A DNA stretch of 64,000 nucleotides from DASWJZ01 sp038211615 (GCA_038211615.1 JBBQVL010000009.1:19409-83408), one strand, 5' to 3'; numbered from the stretch's first letter, positions 17,847 through 27,296 are shown. Notes: generated by a model from the letters alone, not told the origin. Program-made: numbers and translations.

Positions 17847-19475
17847 TCAGGCGGCGACCGCGGGCCGCGTCGTCTGCGACAGGGTCTGGAAATTGTCGCG
17901 GATGTATCCCGCCGCCCGCAGCGCCAGCGCCGAGATCGTCGGCGTCGGGTTTACCACGCCGCCGGTCGCCAGAACGCTGCCGTCCACGATGAAGAGGTTC
18001 GGCACGTCCCATGCCTGGTGCCAGCCGTTGACCACCGAGGTCTCCGGGTCGCTCCCCATGCGGCAGGTACCGATCATGTGCCAGGCCGGCGTGCGGTAGA
18101 CCCCGTCCTTGTCGCGGTAGTCGTTCAGCCGGTAGTCGAAGGCCTTGGCGGCCTTGGCGACATCCTCGATGCGGTCGAGCATGTAGTTCATCATGCGCTT
18201 GTCGTTCTCGCCCGGCGCGTAGTGCGTCGATGCGACGGGGATGCCGTCGGAATCGGTCAGGACGGGATCGAGGGTCACGCGGTTGTCCGGATTGGGGAGA
18301 TCGTCGCCGATCGCGAAGATGCCGATGCTGTGGCCGAAATGCGTCTCGAACCATTGGTGATGGTCGGGGCCCCACGGCGCCCGCCCGGAGGTGAACCAGC
18401 CCGCCGCCAATTCACCGGCCGAGGCGGTGCTCGTGATGCAGTTGAAGTTGAAGCCGTTGACGAAGCCGCGGCTGACGTCTGTCTCGGCGAATTCGCGCGA
18501 GATGAGCGAGGCAACATACCCGGTGTGGCCGTCGACCGGCTCCTCCACCCACATCTCGCCGTTCACCAGCGTGTGGTGAAGGAGATTGCGCCCCACCTGA
18601 TCCGACTGGTTGGCCAGGTTGTCGGAGGCGAGCAGCAGGCGCGGCGTGCCGATGCCGTTGGCGGCTACGACGACGATGCGCGCCTTCTGGAAGTGCGTGT
18701 GGCCGGTGTTGCGGTCGATGTAGAGCGCGCCGGTCGCGCGGCCGTCCGGTCCCTTCTCGATCTTCAGGACGCGGGCGTTGATGCGAAGCTCGGTGCCCGC
18801 CTCCAGCGCTTTCGGCCAGATCGACTGCGAGTATTTGCTCATCGAGCCGCGCGGGCAGCCGTTGCAGGTGCCGCAGCCGTTGCAGGCGGGCCGCCCGTCG
18901 TAATCCTCGCTGATCGTGCCCGACTCGACCGGCCACCAATGCCAGCCGAGCCGGTCGAAGGCATCGCCGAGCCGCTTCGAGACCTTCGAGGCAGGCAGTG
19001 GGCGCGTCGGGCTGGCCGGTCGCGGCGGCATCGCCGCATCGCCGGAAAGGCCGGAGACGCCGACGAGCGCGTCAGCCGCCTCGTAGAAAGGAGCGATGTC
19101 CTCGTAGGTGATCGGCCAGTCGGGCTGCAGGCCGTGCTCCGTTCCCTTGCGGAAGTCGGACGGTCGGTAGCGCGGCCAGATCGCGCCATAGACGTTGGTG
19201 GAGCCGCCGACGCCGTTCCACATCAGGATCTGCGAGGAGTCGGATTTCACCGGATAGTCGTCCGCATGGGTGCGCTTGTTGACGTCGGGGTTCCAGTTGG
19301 TGCGCCGTTGCCATGACCAGTCCGCATGAAGATGCGGGTGGTCCGCTGCCTCGACCCAGGAGCCCTGCTCGAGGCAGACGACGTCCAGCCCCGCTTTTGC
19401 CAGCACCAGCGCGGCGAGCGATCCGGTCGCGCCGGCGCCGATGATGAGAACGTCGCAGGTTCGTGTGGCGGTCAT
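17847..19475 (-). CDS. GMC-family oxidoreductase, gluconate/glucose dehydrogenase large-subunit-like
   Basis: A 542-residue flavoprotein with FAD motif DVLIIGAGATGSLAALVLA and the C-terminal NPTPTISALALRAAGYI. Catalytic His candidates are in TPAWHMIGTCRMG. A four-cysteine segment, CNGCGTCNGC (about residues 197-206), resembles the 3Fe-4S site of FAD-dependent glucose dehydrogenases. The preceding gene encodes the matching small subunit and overlaps it by ATGA. The pair probably oxidises a sugar, sugar acid or other polyol and passes electrons to a cytochrome encoded elsewhere. Confidence 0.88.
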   Translation of the reverse strand: MTATRTCDVLIIGAGATGSLAALVLAKAGLDVVCLEQGSWVEAADHPHLHADWSWQRRTNWNPDVNKRTHADDYPVKSDSSQILMWNGVGGSTNVYGAIWPRYRPSDFRKGTEHGLQPDWPITYEDIAPFYEAADALVGVSGLSGDAAMPPRPASPTRPLPASKVSKRLGDAFDRLGWHWWPVESGTISEDYDGRPACNGCGTCNGCPRGSMSKYSQSIWPKALEAGTELRINARVLKIEKGPDGRATGALYIDRNTGHTHFQKARIVVVAANGIGTPRLLLASDNLANQSDQVGRNLLHHTLVNGEMWVEEPVDGHTGYVASLISREFAETDVSRGFVNGFNFNCITSTASAGELAAGWFTSGRAPWGPDHHQWFETHFGHSIGIFAIGDDLPNPDNRVTLDPVLTDSDGIPVASTHYAPGENDKRMMNYMLDRIEDVAKAAKAFDYRLNDYRDKDGVYRTPAWHMIGTCRMGSDPETSVVNGWHQAWDVPNLFIVDGSVLATGGVVNPTPTISALALRAAGYIRDNFQTLSQTTRPAVAA

Positions 19476-20017
19476 CGTTCAAGCCCCCAGCGTTCGGTTC
19501 GAATTTCGTCGAGGTGCAGGCCGGACGTATCGACGGGTCGGACGTCAGCGGTCTTGAGATAGGCGCCACGCCCGTGCCGCGGCGTGTCCTTGGCGAAATC
19601 GAAGGGCGTCATCGGATAGCCGGTGACATGCGGCTTGAGCTGGTAGGGCCGCCCGAGACGGCGGATCGCCTCGGCGACATAGGGGCTCTCGTAGTAGGCG
19701 AGGAAGGCCGCGGCGCGCAGCCGCTCGAAGAGGTCCGGCTGCGCCGTCTCGAAACGCGCCACGATCTGGACGCGCTCTTCCGCGGTGCGGCCGTCGAACG
19801 GGCCGCCGGCATCGATGATCGCGGCCGCGATCTGGCCGAGCTCCAGCTCGCCGGACTGCTCGACGAGGCGCATCGCCACCAGCCCCTGCACCCCGATCGA
19901 GGCGGCGGAAGGCCAACCTCCGCCGCCAGGGATGAGGACGTCGACAAGGTCCGCCAGCAGCGCCGCGCCTTCGCTCGGCGGAAGGTCCTCAAGGTTTCTG
20001 CGGTCCGTGGCGGTCAT
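19472..20017 (-). CDS. Gluconate 2-dehydrogenase subunit 3 family protein
   Basis: A 181-residue protein with the subunit-3 pattern: LLADLVDVLIPGGGGWPSA, a helical middle, FLAYYESPYVAEAIRR, and GYPMTPFDFAKDTPRHGRG near the end. In known complexes this subunit supports export or assembly of the GMC subunit. No clear Tat or Sec signal is visible, which is unusual. It overlaps the GMC gene by four bases and follows the amidohydrolase gene after 51 bases. Confidence 0.85.
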   Translation of the reverse strand: MTATDRRNLEDLPPSEGAALLADLVDVLIPGGGGWPSAASIGVQGLVAMRLVEQSGELELGQIAAAIIDAGGPFDGRTAEERVQIVARFETAQPDLFERLRAAAFLAYYESPYVAEAIRRLGRPYQLKPHVTGYPMTPFDFAKDTPRHGRGAYLKTADVRPVDTSGLHLDEIRTERWGLER

Positions 20018-20068
20018 TGGATCCCTCCGTCTTCGCTGCGATCGTCTTTCCGGCTCCCCGCGCCGCTA

Positions 20069-21199
20069 TCAGGCCGGATGCCACCAACGTCCGCCGATCA
20101 CCACACCGGCGGCGAAGAGTCTTTCCTTCGTCGTCAGCATTTCGCCGAGGACGTCTTCGAGATCGAAGGAGCCCTGGCGCAGCTCCAGTATGCTCGCGTC
20201 GCCGGCGCTGCCCACCTTGAACGTGCCGAGCTCCGGCCGCCGCAGGATCCTGGCGGCGTTGACGGTGGAGGCGGCGATGACGTCGGGGAGCGACATCCCG
20301 AGCGCCAGGAATTTCGAGAGCGTCGTCACCTGATCGTAGACCGGGCCGTCGATGCACAGCACGTGGATGTCGGACGATATCGTGTCGGGAAGAAAGCCCG
20401 CTGCGAGCATCGTGCGCCCCGACTTCCAGGAGAACGACCCCTTGCCGTGCCCCACGTCGAAGTAGACTCCGCGCTCGCGGGCGGCGAGCAGCGCCGGCTT
20501 TACCTTGCCGTCGGGCGTGCAGGGCGCGTTCGGGAACGGCCGGAAACAATGGGTGAGGACGTCGCCCGGCCTGAGCTGCGACACCACTTCCTCGTAGCTC
20601 GGCGGCGGCTCGTCGATATGCGCCATGACCGGCAGGCCGGTTTCCTCGCCGACCTGTAGCGCGACCGTCAGTGGTGCGATGCCGGAGGGGCCGCTGGCGT
20701 GGCGCCCGATCCGCACCTTGATGCCGACGATCACGTCGCGGTTGGCGTTCGCCACCTCGACCGCCTCGCGCGCCGCCATCAGGCGGATATCGTGGCTCTC
20801 GCCGACCATGATCGTGTGGGAGAAGGCGAAGATGCCGGCGAAGGAGACATGCAGATAGGCAAGGATCCGCGCCGCGCCAGGATCGATGACGTGCTTGCGG
20901 AAGCCCGGGAAATTGCCCGGCCCGGCGCTGCCGGTATCGACGGAGGTCGTGACCGCGCTCGCCCGCGCGAAATCGTCGGCGTCGATGCCGAGCGAGGTGC
21001 CGCCCCAATAGACGTGGGTATGGAGGTCGATGAGGCCGGGCGTGACGATCCGACCCGATACGTTGCGCGTATCCGCCGCGGTCAGTCCGTCGCCGATCGC
21101 GGCCACCTTGCCGTTCGCGAACGCAACGTCGGTCACCTTGTCGATCCCCTGCGAGGGATCGATCACGCGGCCATTCTTCAGAACGAGATCGTATGCCAT
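20069..21199 (-). CDS. Amidohydrolase/deacetylase-family metallohydrolase (Atu3266-like)
   Basis: A 376-residue TIM-barrel metallohydrolase: VTPGLIDLHTHVYWG supplies the HxH pair, GIKVRI the bridging Lys, PVMAHIDEPP and LTHCFRPF the distal His ligands, and SSDIHVLCIDG the catalytic Asp. The set matches the amidohydrolase/deacetylase subfamily, which hydrolyses N-acyl or O-acyl groups from small acids. In the operon it probably deacylates the imported compound before oxidation by the GMC pair. Cytoplasmic. Confidence 0.87.
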   Translation of the reverse strand: MAYDLVLKNGRVIDPSQGIDKVTDVAFANGKVAAIGDGLTAADTRNVSGRIVTPGLIDLHTHVYWGGTSLGIDADDFARASAVTTSVDTGSAGPGNFPGFRKHVIDPGAARILAYLHVSFAGIFAFSHTIMVGESHDIRLMAAREAVEVANANRDVIVGIKVRIGRHASGPSGIAPLTVALQVGEETGLPVMAHIDEPPPSYEEVVSQLRPGDVLTHCFRPFPNAPCTPDGKVKPALLAARERGVYFDVGHGKGSFSWKSGRTMLAAGFLPDTISSDIHVLCIDGPVYDQVTTLSKFLALGMSLPDVIAASTVNAARILRRPELGTFKVGSAGDASILELRQGSFDLEDVLGEMLTTKERLFAAGVVIGGRWWHPA

Positions 21200-21231
21200 G
21201 GAAATTCGACTTCAGCCTTGTCGCTTGGATT

Positions 21232-22242
21232 TCAGATGCGCTTGCCGCTCCTGGCGTCGAAGCGGTGAATGGCGTCTTCAGGAGCATGGAGAGTGAGGCG
21301 CGCTCCGGTAGAGAGCCCCGACAGATCGGCGCAGGTCGCCCGGACGAGGTGCCCGTCCACCCTGACGTCGAGGAAATGGACGGGGCCGGCGGATTCCACG
21401 AGCGCCAGTTCGCCAGTGAGGTGAACGCCGCCGTCCAGACCTGCGCCGGGCTGCAGATCGTGCGGCCGGACACCGACGACCACGTCCTCGGCCGCGCCAC
21501 CGGCAATACGGGCGGGGAGGAAGTTCATCTGCGGGCTTCCGATGAAGCTCGCAACAAAGAGGTTGGCGGGGTCCTTGTAGACTGCCATCGGCGGCGCGAA
21601 CTGCTGGACCACGCCGTCCTTCATCACCGCGATCCTGTCGGAAAGCACCATCGCTTCCTCCTGGTCGTGGGTGACAAAGATCACGGTGATCCTGAGCTCA
21701 CGCTGCAGGCTGCGGATCTCGGTGCGCATCTTCACCCGCAGGCTGGCGTCGAGATTGGAGAGCGGCTCGTCCATGAGCAGCACAGCGGGGTTGCGCACGA
21801 TCGCACGGCCGACAGCGACGCGCTGGCGCTGGCCGCCGGAAAGGTCCGAGGGAAGGCGGTCGAGCAGGTCGCCGAGGCCGAGAAGCTCCGCCGCCCAGTC
21901 CACCTGTTTTCGGATGGTGGCGTTGTCGACCTTCTGCTGCCGCAAGGGGAAGGCGATGTTCTCGCGCACGTTCATGTGCGGATAGAGCGCGTAGTCCTGG
22001 AAGACGAGCGCGATGTTTCGCTCGCGCGGGGAAAGATCCGTAATCTCCCGGTCGTTGAAGCGGATCGATCCCTCGTTCACCGCCTCCAGCCCGGCAATGC
22101 AATACAGCAGCGTGGACTTTCCGCAGCCCGACGGTCCGAGGAAGGAGATGAACTCCCCATCCCTGATCGACAGGTCGAGGCTCTTGAGCACCTCGGCGTC
22201 CTGGTAGCTCTTGCGCAGTCCGGCGATGGTTATGGCGACCAT
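21232..22242 (-). CDS. ABC sugar-importer ATPase, UgpC/MsmK type
   Basis: A 336-residue ATPase starting MVAITIAGLRKSY. Walker A GPSGCGKST, signature LSGGQRQRVAVGRA, Walker B VLLMDEPLSNLDA, H-loop FVTHDQEEA, and a C-terminal TOBE region ending in DARSGKRI. The upstream in-frame extension to 22557 lies within the permease gene and is rejected. It follows the permease stop by eight bases and energises that transporter. Confidence 0.93.
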   Translation of the reverse strand: MVAITIAGLRKSYQDAEVLKSLDLSIRDGEFISFLGPSGCGKSTLLYCIAGLEAVNEGSIRFNDREITDLSPRERNIALVFQDYALYPHMNVRENIAFPLRQQKVDNATIRKQVDWAAELLGLGDLLDRLPSDLSGGQRQRVAVGRAIVRNPAVLLMDEPLSNLDASLRVKMRTEIRSLQRELRITVIFVTHDQEEAMVLSDRIAVMKDGVVQQFAPPMAVYKDPANLFVASFIGSPQMNFLPARIAGGAAEDVVVGVRPHDLQPGAGLDGGVHLTGELALVESAGPVHFLDVRVDGHLVRATCADLSGLSTGARLTLHAPEDAIHRFDARSGKRI

Positions 22243-22250
22243 CTGATTCC

Positions 22251-24155
22251 TCAGCCCTTGACGGCGCCCGACAACGCGCCCTGCACCAGATAGCGCTGGA
22301 AGAAGAAGGCAACGAGCACCGGCGGCAGGATGGAAAGCACGCTGGCGGCGAAGAGCGGCCCGTACTCGTAGAACTGCGCCTGGCTGAGGAAGCCGGCGAT
22401 CACGACCGGGATCGTCTGCGCGTTCGGCGTGGAGGTAAGGATCAGGGCGAACAGAAATTCGTTCCACGACACCAAGAAGCAGAAGATCAGCGCCGCGATG
22501 ATGCCCGGGCGCACGACCGGCCGCAGCACCTTCCACAGCATGCCGGCGCGCGTGCAACCGTCAATGAGGGCCGCCCGGTCGAGGCTCACCGGAACGCTCT
22601 CGAACGTCGATTTCATCATCCAGGTGCAGAGCGGCAGAAGGATCGAGGAATAGGCAATGACCAGCGCCAGCCGCGTGTCGAGCAGCCCGAGATTGCGGAA
22701 GATTATGAAGAAGGGCAGCACCAGCGTCAGCGCGGGGATCATGCGCGTCAGAAGCAGCGCCCAAAGGCTGATGTTGAAGAAGCGCATGCGGGTGTAGCGG
22801 GCGAAGGCGTAGCCGGCGAGCGTGCCGAGCGCGACGTTGATGACGGAAACGACGATTCCGACGCCGAAACTGTTGATGAGTGCGAGCGGGACACGCTTCG
22901 CCTGCACACTCGTCGCGTAGCCCTCCGGAAACAGTACTGCGATGAAATTGTCGAAGGTGATGCGGGAGGGAAAGACGCTCGGCGGGAGGCGGACGAGATC
23001 GATCGGCGGCGAGAGGCTCATCAGGATCAGACCCAGCACCGGCAGGGCCGACCAGAGGAAGATGAAGATCGCCGCGATTCCGAGCAGCAGCTTCCCAAGG
23101 CGCGCAGCCGTCACGGTCGTCAGCATGCGGCGTGGAAGGTAGGTCGGCAGGTTCGCCATCGTGTGGCGCCGGACACCGACGATCGGAAGCGATTGCTCCT
23201 CGACCTCAGGCAGTCCGGGCGGGGCCCGCCGCCCGGAGCGGCGCGGGCCGAGCACGAAGAAATAGAGGATGGCGAGGAGCAGGCTGACGATCGTGAGGAT
23301 GTAGAGCGTCGCTGCGCCCTGGCCGAAGCGCAGGAACTGGAAAGACTGAAGATAGCCGAGCCACGAGATCGTGGTGGTCGCGCTGCCCGGCCCGCCACGC
23401 GTCATGATGAGGACGATGTCGAACGCCATCAGCGCATTGATCGTGGCGATGATGACGACGAAGAGGAGCGTCGGCTTGAGCCACGGCAGGGTGATCGAGA
23501 AGAAGCGGCGGAGCGCCCCGGCGCCGTCGAGGATTGCGGCGCGATGCAGGTTTCCGGGGATCGATTGCAGCGCCGCGAGGATCATCAGGGCCGTCAGCGG
23601 CGTCTGGTTCCACACATGCGTGAGCGCCACGAGATTGAGCGCGCGAAAACCGTTTCCGAGCCAGGCGGTGGCGAGGAACCCAAGGCCGAGATCGTGGAGG
23701 AGGCCATTCAGCAGGCCGAAGCTTCCTGCGTAGACGAACGACCAGAGCACGCCGATGGCGACCGGCGCCATTGCCCAGGGAACCAGGACGACGCTGCGGA
23801 GAAGACCGCGTCCGGCGAAGCGCTCGTTCAGGACGAGCGCGATCAGCATGCCGAAGACCGTCGTGCCAACGACGGCAAAAACCGCGAAATAGGCGGTGCG
23901 CCCGAAGGACGTCCAGAAATCCGGGCTGGCGAATATGTTCTGGTAGTTGCCGAGGCCGACGAAGACCCAGCGCTTGGTGATCGGATTGGTGCTCTGGAAG
24001 GAAAGGTAGAGACTATAGAAGAGCGGCATCCCCGCCACTGCGGCGACGATCGCGAGTGCCGGCGCCGCGGCGGCGTAGGCGAAGCCCGGCGCGCGATCCG
24101 TGCGACGCCGAGTGCCGGAGCGGGAATACGCGACGGACTCGGCGGTCGTCGACAA
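22251..24155 (-). CDS. Fused double permease of an ABC sugar-type importer (UgpA + UgpE in one chain)
   Basis: A 634-residue protein joining two complete MetI-like permeases. Residues about 20-315 are the UgpA/MalF type (EAA loop around AAILDGAGALRRFFSITLPW). Residues about 333-634 are the UgpE/MalG type (EAA loop around RAALIDGCTRAGMLWKVLRP). The linker VEEQSLPIVGVRRHT carries no stop. The internal ATG at 23159 has no Shine-Dalgarno, so one polypeptide is expected. The two halves are normally separate genes. It lies between the binding protein and ATPase genes. Confidence 0.88.
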   Translation of the reverse strand: MSTTAESVAYSRSGTRRRTDRAPGFAYAAAAPALAIVAAVAGMPLFYSLYLSFQSTNPITKRWVFVGLGNYQNIFASPDFWTSFGRTAYFAVFAVVGTTVFGMLIALVLNERFAGRGLLRSVVLVPWAMAPVAIGVLWSFVYAGSFGLLNGLLHDLGLGFLATAWLGNGFRALNLVALTHVWNQTPLTALMILAALQSIPGNLHRAAILDGAGALRRFFSITLPWLKPTLLFVVIIATINALMAFDIVLIMTRGGPGSATTTISWLGYLQSFQFLRFGQGAATLYILTIVSLLLAILYFFVLGPRRSGRRAPPGLPEVEEQSLPIVGVRRHTMANLPTYLPRRMLTTVTAARLGKLLLGIAAIFIFLWSALPVLGLILMSLSPPIDLVRLPPSVFPSRITFDNFIAVLFPEGYATSVQAKRVPLALINSFGVGIVVSVINVALGTLAGYAFARYTRMRFFNISLWALLLTRMIPALTLVLPFFIIFRNLGLLDTRLALVIAYSSILLPLCTWMMKSTFESVPVSLDRAALIDGCTRAGMLWKVLRPVVRPGIIAALIFCFLVSWNEFLFALILTSTPNAQTIPVVIAGFLSQAQFYEYGPLFAASVLSILPPVLVAFFFQRYLVQGALSGAVKG

Positions 24156-24224
24156 ATCCGGACCTCTGCTTCTCGGGATGGATGGGAGGCGCCGACCGGC
24201 GCCCCCCGCGCTCGCAACCGAAGC

Positions 24225-25526
24225 TTACTGGTATTGCTGCTTGAGTTCCGTAGCCTTGCCGGCGAGCGCCGCCACGAGCGCGTCCGTGTCGGAGCCGGAC
24301 CGGATGAACTCCTGCACCTGCTGCATCATGAAGAGGTCCCATTCCGAGAACCAGATCGTCTTGCCGATCTTGCGGGCGGTGCCGATGTTCAGCTGATCGG
24401 AAGCGACCTTGAGGTCCTTCCACTTGGAGTAGGCGGCGACGACGTCCGGGTCGGCCCCCACTTCCTTGTAGCCTGAGCCGAGGCCGAACTCGAGCGCCCA
24501 GCGCTTGATGACGTGGTACTCGCCGTCCTTCGACTTGCCGCCGAAGAACTGCAGGAGGTTCCACGTGCGATCCACGTCGATCGGCTCGGCGCCCATGAGG
24601 TAGGCGGCGGTCCAGGCCATCGTGGAGTGCGTGGCGCCAGGCATCAGCGCGTTCTTCACCTTGCCGGCGATCTTCGAGACCTCCGGATCGTTGGTGACCT
24701 TCTGGTCGTAGTCGTGCAGCACCATGAAGGTGTGGCGGCCGGAGCAGTAGCTCGGAACACCCTCGCCCGGCAGCGTCATGATGTCTTCGGCGACGAGCTT
24801 CTCCTGGTAGAGGGCCTTGTGGACGTCGAGGATCTTGCGCAGTGCCGGCTCGTCGACGAAGTCGCCGTTGTCGTCGAACACCTTGGCGCCTTCCGAATAC
24901 CAGGCCGAGAAGATGCTCCAGGAGAGTTCGGGCCACTTCTGGCCCCAGGCGGAGTGATAGGGCGCGTCGGAGATGCCGTCGGCCTTCAGCTTGCGGCAGG
25001 CTTCGAGCAGCGCGTCCCAACTGTCGGGCACTGCGATGCCGGCCTTGGAGAGATGCTCCTCGTTGTAGATGAAGGCGTTGTAGCCCGCGTAGTAGGGCAG
25101 ACCGGCGAACTTGCCGTCCGGCAGCGAGAGCGACGCCACACTGACCGGGAACATGCCGGCCTTGATGTCGTCAACGCCCGGCAGCCCCTCGAGATCGCGG
25201 ATCCAGCCGGCGGTGTGCCAGCGGGCAATCCGGTCTTCCTCGGAGTAGAACATGTCCATGTGCTGACCGCCGGTCAGCTTGGTCTCGACGATGGCGTGAT
25301 AGTCGCCGGTGACAAGCTCGTAGTTGACGTTCTCGTCGTAGAGCTTGCTGAAGATCCCCACGTTCTCCTCGACGATCTGCGGCTGGTATTGCCAGCCGAC
25401 GAAGTTGAGTGGGTCGGCGGGCTTGCCGAAGGCGGGCCTTCCGAAAAGGGCGGCGGCCGACAGGGCCGAGGCGCCCTGCAGCACGCGGCGACGGTTCAAG
25501 AGATAGTTGTCTAGCTTCTGGTTCAT
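24225..25526 (-). CDS. ABC importer substrate-binding protein, family 1, Tat-type signal
   Basis: A 433-residue protein from the ATG at 25526, preceded by AGAGGGGG. The N-terminus NRRRVLQGASALSAAALFG is a twin-arginine-like signal. The mature part is a family-1 solute-binding fold with YYAGYNAFIYNEEHLSKAG and DSWDALLEACRKLKADG. It is a carbohydrate-type binding protein for the fused permease downstream. The solute is unknown; neighbouring hydrolase and oxidase genes suggest an acylated polyol or amino-sugar-like compound. Confidence 0.9.
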   Translation of the reverse strand: MNQKLDNYLLNRRRVLQGASALSAAALFGRPAFGKPADPLNFVGWQYQPQIVEENVGIFSKLYDENVNYELVTGDYHAIVETKLTGGQHMDMFYSEEDRIARWHTAGWIRDLEGLPGVDDIKAGMFPVSVASLSLPDGKFAGLPYYAGYNAFIYNEEHLSKAGIAVPDSWDALLEACRKLKADGISDAPYHSAWGQKWPELSWSIFSAWYSEGAKVFDDNGDFVDEPALRKILDVHKALYQEKLVAEDIMTLPGEGVPSYCSGRHTFMVLHDYDQKVTNDPEVSKIAGKVKNALMPGATHSTMAWTAAYLMGAEPIDVDRTWNLLQFFGGKSKDGEYHVIKRWALEFGLGSGYKEVGADPDVVAAYSKWKDLKVASDQLNIGTARKIGKTIWFSEWDLFMMQQVQEFIRSGSDTDALVAALAGKATELKQQYQ

Positions 25527-25819
25527 GCCGATACCCCCTCTGTTCTCAGGAAAGAAAAGAAACACTTCGCAAATACAGAGCAAAGGAACACCATGGCCGG
25601 TCTATAAACAGACCACCGTAGCAACCGCCTTCCCGAGCGGGCCTTCCTGCTGAACTTATGACTATCCCAAGGTGATTATGCTTTGAAATTCGATGTCGGC
25701 AAGTGGGATTTTTCTTTTCGCGTCATTTTTTTCCAGAAAGCGCGAATTGAGGACGATTTAGGCACGGTGTTGATGCGGAAAACAAACTTTGCGAGCAGTT
25801 TGTGCAGGATCCCGGCCCG

Positions 25820-26761
25820 TCAATCGCACAGCGGCAGATTCTCCTCGCTCTCGCGAAAGGCCGCGAACTGCTGCTTGATGCGCCGCAGCTTCTCGCGCGC
25901 CGCACCCTTCATGCGGATGGCGGCGCCGTAGGCGAGAACGTCGATGGCAACGAGAAAAGCGTAGCGCACGGAGGTGGGGCCGAGGACGTCACCGTCCTCG
26001 TCCGCGTTGACCGGTATCAGGAGATCGACCGCCGTCGCGAGCGGCGTGCTGGAAGGGGCGAGAGCAATAGTCGTGGCGCCGTATTCGTGGGCGATGCCGA
26101 TGGAGCGCACGAGCTCCTGATTGTTGCCGCTGATCGAGCTGGCGATCACCACGTCTCCCTTCTCCATCGTCGTCGCGAGCATCATCTGCATTTGGTGGTC
26201 GCTCGAAGGCACCACCCGGATGCCGAGGCGGAAGAAGCGGTTCTGGATTTCGTCCACCAGCCACGACGAGACGCCGCCCCCACCGAAGGCGTAGAGCGTG
26301 CGGCAGCGGCTGAGGATATCGATCGCCTGTTCCGCCCGCTTTATGTCGAAGCGGACATGCGCTTCGGAAATCGTGCTCTGCGCCCGCTTCACGACGCGCT
26401 CCACCACCTCCTCGATCGCGTCGGGCGGCGTGGACGGCTCGAGATAGCGGATCCCTATCCGCATCGAGCCCATGATCTTCAGCTTGAGGTCGCGGAGCCC
26501 CTCGCATCCAAGCGACCGGGCGAAGCGCGTGATGGTCGGCGCCGAGACGTCCAGCCAGTCGATCAGGTCCTCCACCGGCTTCTCGACGAAGACCCGGGGC
26601 TCGGTGAGTATGGCGTGCGCAATCTTGCGGTTCGATTTTGAAAGGGCCGGCTCGCGGTCGACGATCAGGCCAAGAATGTCGGTGGAAGTTCTTGGCCTGG
26701 GCTTCAGCAACGTCGTTCCGGGCGCACCCCCTCCCGATGAAGTCCGCTTCAACTGGTCCAT
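25820..26761 (-). CDS. RpiR/MurR-family transcriptional regulator
   Basis: A 313-residue regulator. An N-terminal helix-turn-helix (about residues 30-105) contains KSNRKIAHAIL and VSAPTITRFARSLG. A SIS sugar-phosphate-binding domain (about 130-275) contains LYAFGGGGVSSWLVDEIQ and ASSISGNNQELV. It is the first gene on this strand, 293 bases ahead of the binding protein, so it probably controls that operon in response to a phosphorylated metabolite. The 293-base gap is AT-richer and likely holds the promoter; I see no convincing operator in it. Confidence 0.9.
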   Translation of the reverse strand: MDQLKRTSSGGGAPGTTLLKPRPRTSTDILGLIVDREPALSKSNRKIAHAILTEPRVFVEKPVEDLIDWLDVSAPTITRFARSLGCEGLRDLKLKIMGSMRIGIRYLEPSTPPDAIEEVVERVVKRAQSTISEAHVRFDIKRAEQAIDILSRCRTLYAFGGGGVSSWLVDEIQNRFFRLGIRVVPSSDHQMQMMLATTMEKGDVVIASSISGNNQELVRSIGIAHEYGATTIALAPSSTPLATAVDLLIPVNADEDGDVLGPTSVRYAFLVAIDVLAYGAAIRMKGAAREKLRRIKQQFAAFRESEENLPLCD

Positions 26762-27091
26762 GCGAGTATCGTTCCTCTGGGACAGGCACTTGATCTGTAT
26801 TGCCGGCCTTGCGGCTGCTCGCGGCGCTCGTCTGCACGGATGGGCGCGTCAGGGTAGCCGGGTGACACCATTGTCATCAAGGTAGAGCCGTGCGGACCGG
26901 AGGAGCCAGGCTCGGATCTTGCCGGCATTCGTTGGGCAGGCCGGCTGCGACCGTCCGTCGGGGTGCGCCGCCGCCATCACAGATGGGTGGCCGGAAGAAA
27001 GACGGCGTGGCCGCGCCGGGGGGAGCGCGGGGAGGTCTTCGGGATAGTTTGCGCAAGCAAGCGAAGCTTGTCGCTGCTTCGGAAAATTTGG
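26762..27091. other. Gap without a recognisable gene
   Basis: About 330 bases between the RpiR gene and tRNA-Asn. Frames are open on both strands across it but are Arg/Gly/Pro-rich, run into the tRNA gene and lack ribosome sites, so I call no gene. It presumably holds the divergent promoter of the rpiR-like gene. Confidence 0.5.
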
Positions 27092-27167
27092 TGGCTCCTC
27101 GGGCTGGACTCGAACCAGCGACCATTCGATTAACAGTCGAATGCTCTACCAACTGAGCTACCGAGGA
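27092..27167 (-). tRNA. tRNA-Asn(GTT)
   Basis: The 76-base minus-strand sequence folds as a cloverleaf. The acceptor TCCTCGG pairs with CCGAGGA, the D arm is GCTCAGTTGGTAGAGC, the anticodon stem TTCGA/TCGAA carries loop CTGTTAA (anticodon GTT), and the T arm is GCTGG-TTCGAGT-CCAGC. The discriminator G is followed by an encoded CCA. Confidence 0.97.
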
Positions 27168-27296
27168 TCAGTGCGGCGGCATATATGCGAGATGGGCTCG
27201 GCTTTGCAAGGTGCTCGGCCGCTCCCGCTCGGGGTGGTCTACGCCCGAGCCGCCCATTCGTTTCATGGAAAGGTAAACGTCTTTGGTAAGATTGCG

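Noticed and set aside
17619..19316. Long plus-strand frame opposite the DSD1 and GMC genes
   Set aside because: It spans two clearly recognised genes on the other strand and encodes Arg/Val-rich sequence without motifs.
23163..24476. Plus-strand frame opposite the permease fusion
   Set aside because: Arg/Glu/Asp-rich shadow of the permease and binding protein genes.
26877..27156. Overlapping frames on both strands next to tRNA-Asn
   Set aside because: They read into the tRNA gene and contain the tRNA-derived peptide often mis-annotated as protein; no ribosome site.
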